Source: Pseudomonas nitroreducens TX1 | Lineage (GTDB): Bacteria > Pseudomonadota > Gammaproteobacteria > Pseudomonadales > Pseudomonadaceae | Reading direction: 5' to 3' | DNA: 64,000 nucleotides | NCBI RefSeq assembly: GCF_000313755.1 | Contig: NZ_AMZB01000117.1 | Location: 1-64,000, forward strand | In this document: positions 18,346 to 26,210 of the stretch, piece by piece | How positions within the stretch are numbered: the stretch's first letter is position 1 | How the letters are laid out: each line of letters begins with the position of its first letter | Program-made: the position numbers and the translations under genes | Notes under the pieces: model-generated | The model's database searches: none | The model's input: the letters and a program-made list of their open reading frames with translations, nothing else | Told to the model about the DNA's origin: nothing

Positions 18346-19422
18346 TCAGCCGGTGCGGCCGAGGTTCAGTTCGCCGATCTTTTCCAGGCGTGCGCGGACG
18401 ATGTTGCGGCTGATGCCCAGCAGACGGCCGGTCTGCAGTTGGTTGCCGTGGCAGAAGTGATAGGCGGTGCGGAACAGCACTTCCTCGACGTGCTCGTAGA
18501 GGTCGGGCTTGTTGCTTTCGAACAGCTCCAGCAGGGCCTGCTCCAGGGTGGCCTCGACGCGCGGAGCGAGGGCGTGGGGAAATGCCTCGTGGCGTAGCGA
18601 GTCGTGGCGCGGCGCCGAGGGCAGCTCGGCCAGTTGCAGATCGCCTGGCTGCACCTGCTGGTTGCGGCAGACCAGCAGGGCGTGGTGAATGGCGTTTTCC
18701 AGTTCGCGGATGTTGCCCGGCCAGGTGTGGCCCAGCAGCTTGCGCTCGGCCTCGGGGCTCAGCGAGGCGCGGTTGTAGCCCAGGCGCTGGCAGTGCTCCT
18801 CGAGGAAGAATTCGGCCAGCGGCAGGATGTCACCGGGGCGCTCGCGCAACGGCGGCAGGCGGATGGTGGCGACGTGCAGGCGGTAGAACAGGTCTTCGCG
18901 GAAGTGCCCGGCAACCACGGCATCGGCCAGATTGACGTTGGTCGCGGCGACCACCCGTACGTTGATCGGCACCGGCGTACGCGAGCCGAGGCGCACGACT
19001 TCGCGCTCCTGCAGCACGCGCAGCAGTTTCACCTGCATGTTCAACGGCAGATCACCGATTTCGTCGAGGAACAGCGTGCCGCCGTTGGCCGACTCGAACC
19101 AACCGGCCTTGCTGCTGGTGGCGCCGGTGTAGGCGCCTTTCTCGTGGCCGAACAGTTCGCTCTCCACCAGCGTCTCGGAGAAGGCCCCGCAGTTCACCGC
19201 CACGAAGGGCGCGCCGCTGCGGCGGCTGAGCTTGTGGATATGTCGCGCGACCAGCTCCTTGCCAGTGCCGGTTTCGCCGATGATCAGCGCGTTGGCCTCA
19301 CTGGGCGCCAGGCGCTCGATCCGGTTGAGCAGCTCCTGCGAGCGCGGGTCCTTGAACACCAGCACCGTGGCGCGGACCGATTTGGTTTGCTCGCGGGCAT
19401 TGGGAAGGGTCAACAGCGACAT
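18346..19422 (-). CDS. Sigma-54-dependent transcriptional activator without sensory domain (SfnR-like)
   Basis: A 358-residue enhancer-binding protein: a short 25-residue N-terminus, then the AAA+ domain with Walker A GETGTGKE (residues 49-56), GAYTGA loop (96-101, Tyr replacing the usual Phe), Walker [12 protein letters not shown], and the arginine-finger region [15 protein letters not shown]. The C-terminal Fis-type helix-turn-helix is [22 protein letters not shown]. Lack of a receiver or GAF domain fits the SfnR group (sulfone/sulfur scavenging), whose activity is set by expression level, but the target cannot be inferred here. The upstream DNA (19440-19530) is very AT-rich. Confidence 0.85.
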   Translation of the reverse strand: MSLLTLPNAREQTKSVRATVLVFKDPRSQELLNRIERLAPSEANALIIGETGTGKELVARHIHKLSRRSGAPFVAVNCGAFSETLVESELFGHEKGAYTGATSSKAGWFESANGGTLFLDEIGDLPLNMQVKLLRVLQEREVVRLGSRTPVPINVRVVAATNVNLADAVVAGHFREDLFYRLHVATIRLPPLRERPGDILPLAEFFLEEHCQRLGYNRASLSPEAERKLLGHTWPGNIRELENAIHHALLVCRNQQVQPGDLQLAELPSAPRHDSLRHEAFPHALAPRVEATLEQALLELFESNKPDLYEHVEEVLFRTAYHFCHGNQLQTGRLLGISRNIVRARLEKIGELNLGRTG

Positions 19423-19644
19423 GGCAGTTTCCTGGCGTACCGAATGAGTGGCAGCGCCATACTGCGTTATTTTTTATATTTCAAAAAATTATCAATTAGA
19501 ATTTATATATAACTTTTTATTTTAAAACGTTGCGGCGAGCCTCACGGAGGTACCCCAAGCGAACCGCCAACACGCTACAGGCCTCGCGAATGCTGGGCTG
19601 CGAGCTACGCTCAGAGTGGCAATTCCATCCTGGGAGACCACTCC

Positions 19645-19950
19645 ATGACCACCGTTCGGATTCCGCTGCTCGTCCTCGCTCTGCTTTTCTCGGCGCAAGG
19701 CTTCGCCGCCACCGCCGCGCAGACCGCGCAGCAGGAGAAGATGAAAACCTGCAACGCCGACGCCACCACCAAGGCGCTCAAGGGGGACGAACGCAAAGCG
19801 TTCATGAGCACTTGCCTGAAGGCCGGCAGTGCTACCAAGGCGATGACGCCGCAGCAGGAAAAGATGAAGTCCTGCAACGCCGATGCGACGCAGAAGGCGC
19901 TCAAGGGCGATGAGCGCAAGGCGTTCATGAGCACCTGCCTGAAAAAGTGA
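19645..19950 (+). CDS. psiF: PsiF-repeat periplasmic protein
   Basis: A 101-residue exported protein with a signal peptide ending SAQGFA and two near-identical PsiF repeats of about 34 residues, each with the core QQEKMK-CNADAT-KALKGDERKAFMSTCLK. Two cysteines per repeat suggest disulfides in the periplasm. PsiF of E. coli is phosphate-starvation induced, but its function is unknown; I see no convincing Pho box upstream here. GGGAG precedes the start, and a strong terminator follows. Confidence 0.9.
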   Translation: MTTVRIPLLVLALLFSAQGFAATAAQTAQQEKMKTCNADATTKALKGDERKAFMSTCLKAGSATKAMTPQQEKMKSCNADATQKALKGDERKAFMSTCLKK

Positions 19951-19977
19951 GGATGGAGCGCGGCAGGGCCGCGCGGA

Positions 19978-20013
19978 CACGAAAAAGGGCAGCCGTGGCT
20001 GCCCTTTTTCGTG
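19978..20013. terminator. Intrinsic terminator after psiF (near-perfect palindrome)
   Basis: A 17-bp perfect inverted repeat with only two central bases: CACGAAAAAGGGCAGCC / GGCTGCCCTTTTTCGTG. The A-run and T-run flank the GC-rich core, so it can stop transcription from both directions (psiF on the plus strand, the micro-ORF pair on the minus strand). Confidence 0.92.
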
Positions 20014-20019
20014 TTGGAC

Positions 20020-20072
20020 GGTTCGCGGGCAGGCTTGCTCCTGCGACATGCAAGCGAGCTTGCTCGCGAACG
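20020..20072. repeat. Pseudomonas REP pair (degenerate left arm)
   Basis: Inverted pair of REP units: GGTTCGCGGGCAGGCTTGCT and its partner AGCGAGCTTGCTCGCGAAC, about 10 bases apart. Same family as the pairs at 24332 and 63725. Confidence 0.85.
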
Positions 20073-20082
20073 GTATGAGCCC

Positions 20083-20181
20083 TTACAACCCGGAAAAAAC
20101 CAGCCAGGCCGCGGCCATGGCGTAGAGGACGATCACCGCATCCATGCGCAGCGCAGGCGGGAGTCGCCGCACGAGGTTCAT
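20083..20181 (-). CDS. Predicted 32-residue single-pass membrane micro-protein
   Basis: Starts MNLVRRLPPALRMD and ends in a hydrophobic helix (AVIVLYAMAAAWLVFSGL), a typical N-in membrane micro-protein. Its ATG overlaps the stop of the upstream 44-residue frame as ATGA, suggesting translational coupling. No family recognised. Support is limited to the overlap, the helix and the RBS of its partner. Confidence 0.5.
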   Translation of the reverse strand: MNLVRRLPPALRMDAVIVLYAMAAAWLVFSGL

Positions 20182-20312
20182 TTCTTCGCCACCGCGGACC
20201 AAAAGCCCTGGGCATTGCGGAAGGGCTGGCGGGCCATCTGTTCGGGACGGGTGATGCCGTCGGCACGCAGGGCGTTGACGAGGGCGGAAAAGGACTTGGC
20301 GCTGTAGCTCAT
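20178..20312 (-). CDS. Predicted 44-residue protein, partner of the membrane micro-ORF
   Basis: Reads MSYSAKSFSALVNALRADG, then ITRPEQMARQPFRNAQGFWSAVAKK. Soluble, basic, probably helical. GGGAGC is 6 bases before the ATG, which is a good ribosome site, and the stop overlaps the next ATG. No known domain. The pair probably forms its own short transcript ending at the terminator at 19978-20013. Confidence 0.55.
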   Translation of the reverse strand: MSYSAKSFSALVNALRADGITRPEQMARQPFRNAQGFWSAVAKK

Positions 20313-20390
20313 GTTCGGCTCCCGATGCTTTCTCTCCTTGGGGTGGAGCTATGAAAACACCGGGGCCACCATCGACGGAAATGGATCGGC

Positions 20391-21320
20391 TTAAGGGTGA
20401 CCATCGATGAAATTGATGGAAGGCCAGGACAGCTCAAGCTGGCTCCTGAAATGTCGCGCCTCGCCCGTGACCGGGTCGATGAACTCCAGTTGCCGGGCCA
20501 GCAACTTCAGCGGCTTGGCGAAATCTTCCGGCGGCCGCTCACCGCGCGGCGGCAGCGTCGGGTAGAGCGGGTCGAAGCACAGCGCCGCGCCCAGGCCGGA
20601 CATGTGTACGCGCAACTGGTGACGCTTGCCGGACACCGGGTGCAATCCATAGCGCCATAGAGTGCCGCGTTGCTCGAGCACCTCGATATGTGTTTCGCTG
20701 TTGGGCTCGCCTTCCACCTCCTGCATGCGGATGAACGGGTCGCCCTCGACCATCCGCGAGCGATGCACCAGGGGGAATTGCAGTTGCGGCAGCGCCGGGG
20801 CGATGGCCTCGTACAGCTTGTCTATACGCCGCTCGCGGAACAGCGCCTGGTAGGCATCGCGGTTGGCCGGATTGGCGGAGAACAGCACCAGCCCGGCGGT
20901 GAGTCGGTCGATGCGGTGCAGCGGTACCAGCAGCGGATTGTCCAGGCGCCTGGTGAGACGGGCCAGGAGGGTTTCCTCGACATACTGGCCCGCGGGCGTC
21001 ACCGGCAGGAAGTGCGGCTTGTCCGCCACCACCAGATGATCGTCGGCATACAGGATGCTTTCCTGGAAGGGGATCGGCGCTTCCAGCGGCACCTCGCGGA
21101 AGTAATGGATGCGCAGGGCTTCGCGGTAAGGGTGCTCGGCACCGATGGGTTGGCCGTCGTTGTCCAGTACCTTGCCGCGCGCCATGCGGTCCAGCCAGGT
21201 GTCGCGGCTGATCGCCGGGAAACGCGCGCACAGGCAATCGAGCACCGTCGTCCAGGGCCCGGCGGGCAGGTGCAGGATACTGGCGCGTTGCTGGGCAGTG
21301 GAGAAGCGGGAGCTGGACAT
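20391..21320 (-). CDS. RluA-family pseudouridine synthase
   Basis: A 309-residue enzyme of the RluA/YqcB branch that isomerises uridine in RNA. The catalytic motif HRIDRLTAGLVLF places the nucleophile at Asp138. An S4-like N-terminal region is present (ISRDTWLDRMARGKVLDNDG), and the conserved C-terminal region HPVSGKRHQLRVHMSGLG and FDPLYP are seen. Whether it modifies rRNA or tRNA cannot be told from sequence. Confidence 0.92.
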   Translation of the reverse strand: MSSSRFSTAQQRASILHLPAGPWTTVLDCLCARFPAISRDTWLDRMARGKVLDNDGQPIGAEHPYREALRIHYFREVPLEAPIPFQESILYADDHLVVADKPHFLPVTPAGQYVEETLLARLTRRLDNPLLVPLHRIDRLTAGLVLFSANPANRDAYQALFRERRIDKLYEAIAPALPQLQFPLVHRSRMVEGDPFIRMQEVEGEPNSETHIEVLEQRGTLWRYGLHPVSGKRHQLRVHMSGLGAALCFDPLYPTLPPRGERPPEDFAKPLKLLARQLEFIDPVTGEARHFRSQLELSWPSINFIDGHP

Positions 21321-21417
21321 GCGGGCAGGCGACCGGGTTTGACAGGCTGCGCATTAGGCCGCAGCGGCGTGGCGGTCGTCAAAGCCGCACGACTTCCGGT
21401 CTTTCAACCGGTCGTTG

Positions 21418-22374
21418 TCAGGCAGGGATCGGGTTGATCTCCACCGTGATATGCGCCAGTTCTTCATGGACCTGCAGGCGCTGGCGCACCAGCTCGGGTG
21501 TCAGCTCGCCGTTGCTGGCGAGGCTGAGGATGCAGGCGTAGCGCGACTTGCCCACCCGCCACAGGTGCAGGTCGGTGATGCGCGCCGGAGCGGGCAGCTC
21601 GGCGACCACCTCGCGGATTTCCTCCACCACCGGGGCGTTCATCTCCGCGTCGAGAAGCACCCGGCCGCTCTGCTTGAGCAGGCCGACCGACCATGCGGCC
21701 ACCAGCACCGCGCCGACCATGCCCATCAGCGGGTCGAGCCAGGCCGCGCCCCAGATCAGGCCGCCGATCAGGGCGATGATCGCCGCCACCGAGGTGGCAG
21801 CGTCGGCGAGTACATGCAGGTAGGCGGCGCGCAGGTTCAGGTCGTGGCCATGATCGTGACCATGATGGTCGTGGTGATGATCGGGACCATGATGGTGATC
21901 ATGGCCGTGGTGATGATGCTCGCCGCGCAGCAGCCAGGCGCAGGCCAGATTCACCAGCAGGCCGATGACCGCGATGGCGATGGCCTGCTGGTAATGGATA
22001 GGCGAAGGGGAGAGCAGCCGGGCGACGGACTCGAACAGCATCAGCGCCGCCACTCCCAGCAGCAGGATGGCGCTGGTGTAGCTGGCGAGGATCTCGATCT
22101 TGTAGGTGCCGAAGGCGAACCGCGCATCACCCTTGAAGCGCCGTGCGGCCACATAGGCGAAGAACGCCAGGCCCAGCGCCAGGGCGTGGGAGCTCATATG
22201 CCAGCCATCGGCCAGCAGCGCCATGGAGTTGAAGATCCAGCCGCCGGCGATCTCCACCACCATCATCACCACCGTCAGCAGCGCGGCGCGCAGGGTATTG
22301 CGTTCGGCCAGGGGATTGCCTTCGTGAAACTGATGGTCGTGGCGACCGTCTTGCGGGTGGGCGGCATGCTGCAT
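21418..22374 (-). CDS. dmeF: Cobalt/nickel cation-diffusion-facilitator exporter (DmeF-like)
   Basis: A 318-residue CDF transporter of the inner membrane, exchanging divalent metal for protons. Six helices are visible; helix 2 carries LLADGWHMSSHALALG and helix 5 HVLADAATS, the metal-site residues. Between helices 4 and 5 is a loop with 16 histidines in about 27 residues (21840-21920), a feature of DmeF proteins. The C-terminal cytoplasmic ferredoxin-like domain (ITDLHLWRVGKSRYACIL) is intact. Start at 22374; the longer frame upstream would run into the promoter. Divergent from an RcnR-type repressor, which supports a Co/Ni role rather than zinc. Confidence 0.9.
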   Translation of the reverse strand: MQHAAHPQDGRHDHQFHEGNPLAERNTLRAALLTVVMMVVEIAGGWIFNSMALLADGWHMSSHALALGLAFFAYVAARRFKGDARFAFGTYKIEILASYTSAILLLGVAALMLFESVARLLSPSPIHYQQAIAIAVIGLLVNLACAWLLRGEHHHHGHDHHHGPDHHHDHHGHDHGHDLNLRAAYLHVLADAATSVAAIIALIGGLIWGAAWLDPLMGMVGAVLVAAWSVGLLKQSGRVLLDAEMNAPVVEEIREVVAELPAPARITDLHLWRVGKSRYACILSLASNGELTPELVRQRLQVHEELAHITVEINPIPA

Positions 22375-22400
22375 GATGATGGTCCGTAGAATCTGTCCGG

Positions 22401-22417
22401 ATACTATACCCCAGTAT
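22401..22417. promoter_or_regulatory. Candidate DmeR/RcnR operator
   Basis: ATACT-ATACCCC-AGTAT, an inverted repeat around a C-run, in the 60-bp gap between the divergent exporter and repressor genes. RcnR/CsoR-family operators are TACT-G/C-tract-AGTA elements, so this matches the known design. Confidence 0.75.
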
Positions 22418-22434
22418 ACCTTTGGAGTTTTGAC

Positions 22435-22710
22435 GTGGGACATACCATCAAGGACCAGAAGAAGCTGCTGACCCGGGTGCGGCGCATCAAGGGCCAGAGC
22501 GAGGCGCTGGAACGGGCGCTGGAGGCGGGCAGCGAATGCGCGGCGATCCTGCAGCAGATCGCCGCCATCCGGGGTGCGGTGAACGGCCTGATGGCCGAGG
22601 TGCTCGAAGGCCACCTGCGCGACCACCTGGGTGCCGAAGACCGCACCGCGGCGCAGCGCCACGATGACCTGGAGGAGGTCATGGGCGTGCTGCGCTCCTA
22701 TCTCAAATAG
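22435..22710 (+). CDS. dmeR: RcnR/CsoR-family Ni/Co-responsive repressor (DmeR-like)
   Basis: A 91-residue all-helical DUF156 protein. The metal ligands of E. coli RcnR are present at identical positions: His3, Cys35, His60 and His64, the fingerprint of the Ni/Co sensors as opposed to copper (CsoR) or formaldehyde (FrmR) members. It starts with GTG at 22435, with GGAG 8 bases before. It is divergent from the CDF exporter and should repress it until Co or Ni binds. Confidence 0.9.
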   Translation: MGHTIKDQKKLLTRVRRIKGQSEALERALEAGSECAAILQQIAAIRGAVNGLMAEVLEGHLRDHLGAEDRTAAQRHDDLEEVMGVLRSYLK

Positions 22711-22716
22711 CCCCGC

Positions 22717-22947
22717 TCAACTGGACAGCCGTACCGCCAGTTCATCCACGTCTTCGGCCCAGTCCGAGTCCTGCTGCCAGGCCTCGCGCAGGAACTGGGC
22801 CTGGGCCGGGCTCCAGAAGGGCGCGTCGGGGAGTTTCTGGCCTTCGAACAGGCGGTGGTTACCGAGAAAGGCATCGATGTCGCTGCGGCTGTCGGGCAGC
22901 CCCAGTTGCTTGAACAGGTTGGCCAGGGTGTGCGGCGTGGTATCCAT
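22717..22947 (-). CDS. DUF2789 family protein
   Basis: A 76-residue soluble protein with TLANLFKQLGLPDS near the N-terminus and FWSPAQAQFLREAWQQDSDWA toward the end, the pattern of the DUF2789 family common in Pseudomonas. Function unknown. ATG 22947 is preceded by AAGGAGACC; an 18-residue upstream extension is unlikely. It converges on dmeR with only 6 bp between the stop codons. Confidence 0.88.
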   Translation of the reverse strand: MDTTPHTLANLFKQLGLPDSRSDIDAFLGNHRLFEGQKLPDAPFWSPAQAQFLREAWQQDSDWAEDVDELAVRLSS

Positions 22948-23111
22948 CGTGGTCTCCTTGGGGCGCCGGGCACGCCAGCATGGCGTGCAGCAATGCAACA
23001 ACTATAGGAGCAACCGCCGGGCAAGGTGCGGATTGGCAATTGCGGCGGAAATAGATAGCCTGCTTTCAATCGTCCCCGCACACGCTCCGCCACCCACCGT
23101 CAGGCCCGTCC

Positions 23112-24314
23112 ATGAGCTCGTCCGAGCAGCGAACCGCCTCCGTCACCCTGCGCATCCTCGCGACCGTCTTCTTCACCTTTGTCCTATTCCTGAGCATCGG
23201 CCTGCTGTTGCCGGTGCTGCCCGGCTTCGTCCACGACAGCCTGGGCTACTCCACGGTCGTGGCCGGGGCGGTGATCGGCCTGCAGTACATCGCCACCCTG
23301 GTCTCCCGCCCCTTGGCTGGCCACGTGGCCGATACCTACGGCGCCAAGCGCGCCGTGCTGTACGGCCTGGGTGTGCTGGGCGCCGGCGGCGCGCTGGTGC
23401 TGGCGTCCACCAGCGTCGGAGCAGTGACCTGGCTGAGCCTTGCGCTGCTGCTTTTCAGCCGCCTGCTGTTCGGCCTGGCGCAGGGGTTGCTGGGAATCGG
23501 CACGGCGAGCTGGGGGATTGCCCTGGTCGGCACGCAGAACACCGCCAAGGTGATTTCCTGGAACGGCATCGTCAGCTACGGCGGCATCGCCATCGGCGCG
23601 CCGCTGGGGGTGGCCATGTCCGGCTCGCTGGGACTGTGGAGCCTGGGGGCGAGTATCCTCGCGCTCACCGCGCTGGGCTGGCTGGCGGCCCGTGGCCGGG
23701 ACGAGGTGCCGACCATTCCTGGCACGCGCATGGCCTTCCACGCCGTGCTCGGCCGCGTGCTGCCCTACGGCATGTGCGTGATGCTGGGCTCCATCGGCTT
23801 CGGTACCCTGGCGACCTTCATCACCCTGTATTACGGCAGCCAGGGCTGGGCGAACCCGGCCTGGTGCCTGACGGCGTTCGGCGTCTGCTTCGTCGGCGCG
23901 CGGCTGATCTTTTCCGGCATGGTCAATCGCTTCGGCGGGTTTGCCGTCGCGGTGGTCTGCCTCGGGGTGGAAGTGTGTGGCCTGCTGCTGCTCTGGCAGG
24001 CGCCGGGGCCGGGATTTGCGCTCCTGGGCGCAGCGCTGACCGGCTGCGGCCTGTCGCTGGTCTATCCGTCGCTGGGCGTCGAGGCGGTGCTGCGCATCCC
24101 GGCCAGCAGCCGCAGCGCGGGCCTGGGCGCCTACGCGCTGTTCTTCGACCTGGCGATGGGGGTTGCCGGCCCGCTGATGGGCCTGGTCGCCGCCCACCAC
24201 GGCTACGCATCGATCTTCCTCGCCGCGGCCGGCCTGGCGCTGTGCGGCTTCGTCATCTGCTTCGGCCTGCTGCGCTTCACCCGGCAGCGGCACGAGGAAC
24301 TGCCCAAGGATTGA
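23112..24314 (+). CDS. MFS transporter (drug/arabinose-type efflux)
   Basis: A 400-residue major facilitator with about 12 helices. Motif A is present as GHVADTYGAKRAVLYG after helix 2. General resemblance is to the YhhS/arabinose-efflux group of proton-driven exporters; the substrate is unknown. The gene stands alone, 18 bp before a REP pair that separates it from the convergent GST gene. Confidence 0.88.
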   Translation: MSSSEQRTASVTLRILATVFFTFVLFLSIGLLLPVLPGFVHDSLGYSTVVAGAVIGLQYIATLVSRPLAGHVADTYGAKRAVLYGLGVLGAGGALVLASTSVGAVTWLSLALLLFSRLLFGLAQGLLGIGTASWGIALVGTQNTAKVISWNGIVSYGGIAIGAPLGVAMSGSLGLWSLGASILALTALGWLAARGRDEVPTIPGTRMAFHAVLGRVLPYGMCVMLGSIGFGTLATFITLYYGSQGWANPAWCLTAFGVCFVGARLIFSGMVNRFGGFAVAVVCLGVEVCGLLLLWQAPGPGFALLGAALTGCGLSLVYPSLGVEAVLRIPASSRSAGLGAYALFFDLAMGVAGPLMGLVAAHHGYASIFLAAAGLALCGFVICFGLLRFTRQRHEELPKD

Positions 24315-24331
24315 TGGGAGTGCGGCGGCCG

Positions 24332-24410
24332 GGTTCGCGAGCAAGCTCGCTCCTACAGGTCCGTGCCGCGGCGGCCGGCCTTTTGTAGGAGCGAGCTTGC
24401 TCGCGAACCG
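24332..24410. repeat. Pseudomonas REP pair between convergent genes
   Basis: Inverted units GGTTCGCGAGCAAGCTCGCT and AGCGAGCTTGCTCGCGAACC, both extended by TCCTACA / TGTAGGA. The spacer begins CAGGTCCGTGCC, also found in the pair at 63725. It probably folds into a large hairpin acting on both the MFS and GST transcripts. Confidence 0.93.
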
Positions 24411-24412
24411 CA

Positions 24413-25030
24413 TCACACCGGCGGAAACGCCTTGAAGACGTCCAGCGCCTCGGCCTGTTCCGCCCAGTCGCGCACCGCCGGGTAGCTGTCCGCCGGGATG
24501 TCCTCGCAGTGCAGCAACTGCACGAAGGTCCAGGCCACTGCGATGCTCAGCCCGGCCTGGTCCAGCGGCGCGCCGGCGTCCAGCGACATTTCGCGCAGCT
24601 CGCCCTCCAGCTGCGCCAGGGCGGCGTGCAGTTGCTGGTCGACCCGCTCCTGCCAACTGACGAGTTGCTTGTCCTCGGGGCGCTGCTGCTCGTAATAGCG
24701 CTGCACCGCCTTCTCCATCACTGCCAGGGCCAGGCCCAGCAGGCGCGTGGCGCGCAACCGCGCAGCCGGCTCGAGGGGCATCAGGCTGCGCCCGGCCAGA
24801 TGTTCGAGGTAATCGATGATCAACGTGGAGTCCATCAGCACCTCGCCGCCGCCCAGCACCAGGGTCGGCGCCTTCACCACCGGATTGATGCCGCGGAATT
24901 CCTCGTAGGTGCGGAACACCGACAGCGGCTGGTGGCTGAATTCGATGCCGAGCAGGCGCAGGGTGATGGCGACGCGGCGCACGTAGGGCGAGTCGAGCAT
25001 GCCGATCAGGTGCGGAAGCTTCTGTTGCAT
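24413..25030 (-). CDS. Glutathione S-transferase family protein
   Basis: A 205-residue protein with an N-terminal thioredoxin-like GST domain (HLIGMLDSPYVRRVAITLRLLG, then FRGINPVVKAPTLVLGGG and MDSTLIIDYLEHLAG) and a C-terminal helical domain. The Ser in LDSPYVRR is the likely glutathione-activating residue. Divergent from a LysR regulator, which could control it; substrate unknown. Confidence 0.9.
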   Translation of the reverse strand: MQQKLPHLIGMLDSPYVRRVAITLRLLGIEFSHQPLSVFRTYEEFRGINPVVKAPTLVLGGGEVLMDSTLIIDYLEHLAGRSLMPLEPAARLRATRLLGLALAVMEKAVQRYYEQQRPEDKQLVSWQERVDQQLHAALAQLEGELREMSLDAGAPLDQAGLSIAVAWTFVQLLHCEDIPADSYPAVRDWAEQAEALDVFKAFPPV

Positions 25031-25157
25031 GGGTACGTCCTGTTAGTGGAAATTGCACAGTGGCTGGCGCGGTTGTCCGCCCGTGGCCATGAATCTAGCG
25101 GCTTTGGCTGTTTGGAAATAGCGACGATTAATGACCGATTCGGTTAGGAAAACTTAC

Positions 25158-26054
25158 ATGAGCGCATTACCGCCGCTTTCCGCCCTGCGCAGTTTCGAGG
25201 CCGTGGCCCGACTCGGCAGCGTAACCCTGGCGGCCTGTGAGCTGCACGTTACGCATTCCGCCATCAGCCAGCAGGTGCGCCAGTTGGAAAGCCTGCTGGG
25301 CATCACCCTGTTACAGCGCGAAGGCCGGGGATTGCGTCTGAGCGAGGAAGGTCGCCTCTATGCCCTGCAGATTCGCGGCGCGCTGCGCGATATTGCAGAG
25401 GCGACCCGCCTGGCGAAGGCGCGGCCGGGGGAGGACGAGCTGGTGGTGGCGCTGACGCCGTCCTTTGGCCAGAAGTGGCTGCTGCCGCGCCTGCCGGCCT
25501 TCCGCGCGGTTTATCCACAGTACCGCCTGCGCCTGTTGGCCAGCCTTGAAGTGATGGACCTGCGCCAGGGCCTGGCCGATGTGGCCATCCGCATCGGGCA
25601 GGGGCACTGGGAAGGGCTGGCGCAGGAGCGACTGTTCGAGGACGAAGTGGTGGTCGTCGCTGCGCCGGACTTCAATGGTGGGCGCCTGCCCCGAACGCCG
25701 GAGCAGATCCTCCGCTGCCCGCGCGTTACCGGCTTCGAATCCTGGCTGGACTGGTGCCAGGCGGCGGGTGTGGCGGTCCCGCAGGAGCCGGCGGAATTCG
25801 TGGTGAACGACTCCAACCTGAGCATCGAGGCGGTGCGCATGGGCCAGGGCATTGGCCTGGAGCGCCGCAGCCTGGTGGCGGGCGCATTGAAAAGCGGCGA
25901 GCTGGTAGCACTGAGCGATCTGCGCGTGCCGTACGGCTTTCCCTACTGGCTGGTGTGGCCCGAGCGCGAGGCGACCCAGGCCAAAGTGGCGGCGTTCGCG
26001 CAGTGGCTGTCTGGCGAGGTGGCCGAGTATCTGCGTTCCGTCGCGGTAGATTGA
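25158..26054 (+). CDS. LysR-family transcriptional regulator (GcvA-like)
   Basis: A 298-residue regulator: winged helix-turn-helix at residues about 5-65 (LSALRSFEAVARLGSVTLAA, HVTHSAISQQVRQLESLLG) and a LysR substrate-binding domain (ELVVALTPSFGQKWLLPRL onward) as in the GcvA group. ATG 25158 has AGGA at suitable spacing; an in-frame ATG nine codons upstream has none. It reads away from the GST gene across 127 bp, so GST is its natural candidate target. Confidence 0.9.
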   Translation: MSALPPLSALRSFEAVARLGSVTLAACELHVTHSAISQQVRQLESLLGITLLQREGRGLRLSEEGRLYALQIRGALRDIAEATRLAKARPGEDELVVALTPSFGQKWLLPRLPAFRAVYPQYRLRLLASLEVMDLRQGLADVAIRIGQGHWEGLAQERLFEDEVVVVAAPDFNGGRLPRTPEQILRCPRVTGFESWLDWCQAAGVAVPQEPAEFVVNDSNLSIEAVRMGQGIGLERRSLVAGALKSGELVALSDLRVPYGFPYWLVWPEREATQAKVAAFAQWLSGEVAEYLRSVAVD

Positions 26055-26104
26055 CGGGGCGCAGGAGCGGACTTCGGCCGCTATGGATTCGAATCGCGCC
26101 GGAG

Positions 26105-26128
26105 ATCATCGCGGGCATGACCCGCTCT
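26105..26128. repeat. REP-like hairpin element
   Basis: ATCATCGCGGGCATGACCCGCT, a GCGGG-CATGAC-CCCGC type hairpin downstream of the LysR gene. A related element in the opposite orientation is at 46443. Confidence 0.6.
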
Positions 26129-26210
26129 TTCATGGAGCATCGTGGCTGGCCGACGGGCGCGTGCTTTGCCGGTCGATCCAGGACCGGCACAAGGCCGGCC
26201 CCGGCTGGCC

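Noticed and set aside
21838-21920. Tandem-repeat-like run of ATGATCGTGACC-type units
   Set aside because: It encodes the histidine-rich loop of the DmeF-like exporter, so codon repetition explains it.
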